A stretch of 64,000 nt of DNA from JAPOXR01 sp965221815 (lineage in GTDB: Bacteria > Pseudomonadota > Alphaproteobacteria > Rhodobacterales > Rhodobacteraceae): assembly GCA_965221815.1 (NCBI GenBank), contig OZ244915.1, positions 186,001 through 250,000 of the forward strand, read 5' to 3'. The notes under the pieces were generated by a model. It searched no databases. It was not told the origin of the DNA and saw nothing but the letters and a program-made list of their open reading frames with translations. Positions within the stretch are counted from its first letter, which is position 1. Every line of letters begins with the position of its first letter. The position numbers were made by a program, and so were the translations under genes. Below are positions 62,185-64,000 of the stretch, piece by piece.

Positions 62185-63492
62185 ATGCCCCGTGAATTTC
62201 TCAAAAAGGCAACTCAGCATTCTCGTAGCGACGATGTGGAAACGCGGGAGACCGTGCGCGGCATCCTTGACGATATCGAAAACGGAGGGGAAGAAGCGGC
62301 GCTTCGGTACGCGCGGAAGTTTGACCGATACGACGGCGAAATTCTCCTGTCAGATGAGGCCATTGAGACGGCCATTGCGCAAGTCCCAGAACGACTCAAA
62401 CGTGACATTGATTTTAGCCGATCGAATGTCACCAGGTTCGCTGCAGCTCAGAAGTCGACATTACGAGAGATCGATGTTGAAGTCATCCCCGGCCTGATGG
62501 CCGGGCAGAAATGTATCCCCGTCGAAGCTGCTGGATGCTACGTTCCCGGCGGGCGTTACAGCCATATTGCAAGCGCGATCATGACGGTGACCACTGCCAA
62601 GGTTGCAGGTTGTGAACATGTTGCTGTCTGTTCTCCTCCGCGCCCGGGGACCGGAATTGCGCCGGCGATCATTTATGCCGCATATAGCTGCGGTGCGGAC
62701 AAGATTATTGCGATGGGCGGTGTGCAGGCGATCGCCAGCATGACCTTCGGCCTGTTTGGTCTTCCCCCTGCCAACATCCTCGCGGGACCGGGCAACCAGT
62801 TTGTTGCTGAGGCCAAACGCATGCTCTTTGGTCGTGTGGGGATTGACATGATTGCAGGACCAACCGACAGTCTGATCCTTGCTGATGCGCGTGCCGATCC
62901 TGAAATTGTTGCGGCTGATCTGACTGGTCAGGCGGAACATGGCTACAATTCGCCAGTCTGGCTGGTCACAGACTCCCGCAAACTTGCCGAAGATGTTATG
63001 CAACGCGTTCCACGCCTGATTGATGATCTGCCAGACACAAATCGGGAAAGTGCGTTTCGTGCGTGGCGTGATTATGCCGAAGTCATCGTTTGCCCTGATC
63101 GCCATGAAATGGCTGCGACAGCCGATCATTATGCGCCTGAACATCTGACCGTACAGGCCGAAGATCTCGACTGGTGGCTGAATCGGCTGAAATGTTACGG
63201 CTCATTGTTTTTGGGCGAAGAAACCACGGTTGCCTTTGGTGACAAGGCATCCGGGCCCAATCATGTCCTTCCGACTTCGGGTGCCGCCCGCTACACCGGG
63301 GGGCTCAGCGTCCACAAATTCATGAAGATCGTGACCTGGCAGCGTGCGACGCGTGAAGGTGTGCGGCCAGTTGCCGAGGCCACAGCACGGATATCGCGGC
63401 TTGAAGGAATGGAGGCGCATGCGCGCACGGCCGATCTTCGCCTCAAGAAATATTTTCCCGATCAATCCTTCGGTTTATCTGCCGATGGCTGA
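62185..63492 (+). CDS. HpsN-like dehydrogenase (sulfopropanediol 3-dehydrogenase family)
   Basis: A 435-residue protein of the histidinol dehydrogenase superfamily. A-G-C-Y-V-P-G-G-R-Y-S-H-I-A-S is the histidinol-dehydrogenase block in the HpsN form, followed by G-P-G-N-Q-F-V-A-E-A-K, D-M-I-A-G-P-T-D-S near 228 and Q-A-E-H-G-Y near 250. HpsN oxidises (R)-2,3-dihydroxypropane-1-sulfonate to sulfolactate with NAD+. No histidine biosynthesis gene is near, and TRAP plus SDR neighbours fit the sulfonate role, but histidinol-like alcohols remain possible. It overlaps the SDR start by 8 bp. Confidence 0.82.
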   Translation: MPREFLKKATQHSRSDDVETRETVRGILDDIENGGEEAALRYARKFDRYDGEILLSDEAIETAIAQVPERLKRDIDFSRSNVTRFAAAQKSTLREIDVEVIPGLMAGQKCIPVEAAGCYVPGGRYSHIASAIMTVTTAKVAGCEHVAVCSPPRPGTGIAPAIIYAAYSCGADKIIAMGGVQAIASMTFGLFGLPPANILAGPGNQFVAEAKRMLFGRVGIDMIAGPTDSLILADARADPEIVAADLTGQAEHGYNSPVWLVTDSRKLAEDVMQRVPRLIDDLPDTNRESAFRAWRDYAEVIVCPDRHEMAATADHYAPEHLTVQAEDLDWWLNRLKCYGSLFLGEETTVAFGDKASGPNHVLPTSGAARYTGGLSVHKFMKIVTWQRATREGVRPVAEATARISRLEGMEAHARTADLRLKKYFPDQSFGLSADG

Positions 63493-64000
63493 GTCGGATG
63501 GTCCCGCCCGACTCTTTGACCTCGCCGGGCGGATCGCCTGCGTGACAGGGGCAAGTTCAGGGCTTGGACGGCACGCCGCGTCGGTATTGGCCGCGGCAGG
63601 CGCCAGGGTTGTGGGGGTGGCGCGGCGAGCCCGCGCGCTTCGGGAATGGCAGGACAAATTTCCGAATCAGGCAGCCATCGCGCCCGGTGATGTGGCAGAT
63701 CAGGACCAGCATGATGACCTGGTTTCACGGATTGTTGCGCCATTCGGGCCACCCGATATCATTGTCCACGCAGCCGGACTCAACCCGCGTCAATCCGCCG
63801 ATAATCTGGACAGGGAAACATGGGATTTCACAATGTCTGTGAATCTTGCAGCTCCCTTCTTTCTCAGCCAGGCACTGGTTCCATCAATGAAGGATCGGGA
63901 ATGGGGCAGGATCGTTAATTTTGCGTCTCTGCAGAGCTATCGTGCATTTCCTGATGGGCTGGCCTACGGAGCTGCCAAGGGTGGGTTGACACAACTGACC
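63485..64000 (+). CDS. Short-chain dehydrogenase (SDR), 5' part only
   Basis: The open frame runs from ATG 63485 to the window end (172 codons). It has the Rossmann loop V-T-G-A-S-S-G-L-G near residue 20, N-A-like H-A-A-G-L-N near 97, S-L-Q-S-Y-R near 152 and the catalytic Y-G-A-A-K near 163, so it is a classical SDR. It starts inside the end of the HpsN-like gene (8-bp overlap), which implies coupling. In sulfonate operons HpsO/HpsP are SDRs that handle stereoisomers of dihydroxypropanesulfonate; that role is inferred. Confidence 0.88.
   Translation, partial: MAESDGPARLFDLAGRIACVTGASSGLGRHAASVLAAAGARVVGVARRARALREWQDKFPNQAAIAPGDVADQDQHDDLVSRIVAPFGPPDIIVHAAGLNPRQSADNLDRETWDFTMSVNLAAPFFLSQALVPSMKDREWGRIVNFASLQSYRAFPDGLAYGAAKGGLTQLT

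Noticed and set aside
1..64000. CRISPR array
   Set aside because: No series of regularly spaced direct repeats was found; only the 27-bp pair and the 10-bp triplet repeat exist.

Overview
The window looks like chromosome of a free-living, probably marine, alphaproteobacterium. The grounds are a Rhodobacter-type porin, a 7-1-7 Zur box, a TRAP/HpsN-like sulfonate-type locus, an Agl/Ugp-type sugar ABC operon, CoxD/CoxE/XdhC maturation genes and moderately high GC. I cannot name the genus. Core metabolic operons alternate with short accessory stretches full of broken genes and insertion sequences.

Layout. 1-174: tail of a MarR-like regulator. 347-3593: zinc uptake, with zur-znuC-znuB divergent from znuA around a perfect Zur operator. 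3594-5567: accessory patch with small orphan genes, repeats and a decayed integrase. 5568-8774: a GH13_18 phosphorylase, probably glucosylglycerate phosphorylase, divergent from a glycerate 2-kinase. 9277-12814: a GmrSD-like DUF262/DUF1524 gene cut in two by an ISKra4-family element with a 9-bp target duplication. 13483-28225: enolase, then a complete glycogen operon (glgP, glgB, glgC, glgA, glgX, malQ, pgm). 28539-32914: gcvT-gcvH-gcvP. 32915-35328: remnant of a DUF849 enzyme, a 14-C tract and a mosaic porin. 36041-39478: an NAD-dependent epimerase, a fatty-acid-hydroxylase-family protein and a bifunctional GDP-mannose enzyme. 39656-40760: a RelB antitoxin with a frameshifted toxin, and a transposase remnant. 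40866-48280: a LacI-controlled ABC operon with a GH63 glycosidase. 48380-53512: a decayed Abi-like gene, a squalene/phytoene synthase-family gene, tRNA-Met, an IS1634 remnant and an IS630 element. 53705-58440: CoxD-CoxE-XdhC and a molybdopterin-binding/nucleotidyltransferase-like protein. 58698-64000: a TRAP transporter, an HpsN-like dehydrogenase and a truncated SDR.

How the genes fit together. The main idea, which is inference, is glucosylglycerate (GG) use by two routes. The phosphorolytic route would give glucose-1-phosphate plus glycerate. The kinase would turn glycerate into 2-phosphoglycerate, the substrate of the nearby enolase, and glucose-1-phosphate would enter the glycogen operon or Pgm. 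The second locus would import GG or a related solute and hydrolyse it with the GH63 enzyme. Several defence-type or mobile genes (DUF262, RelE, Abi-like, integrase, transposases) are broken, so the accessory regions are eroding.
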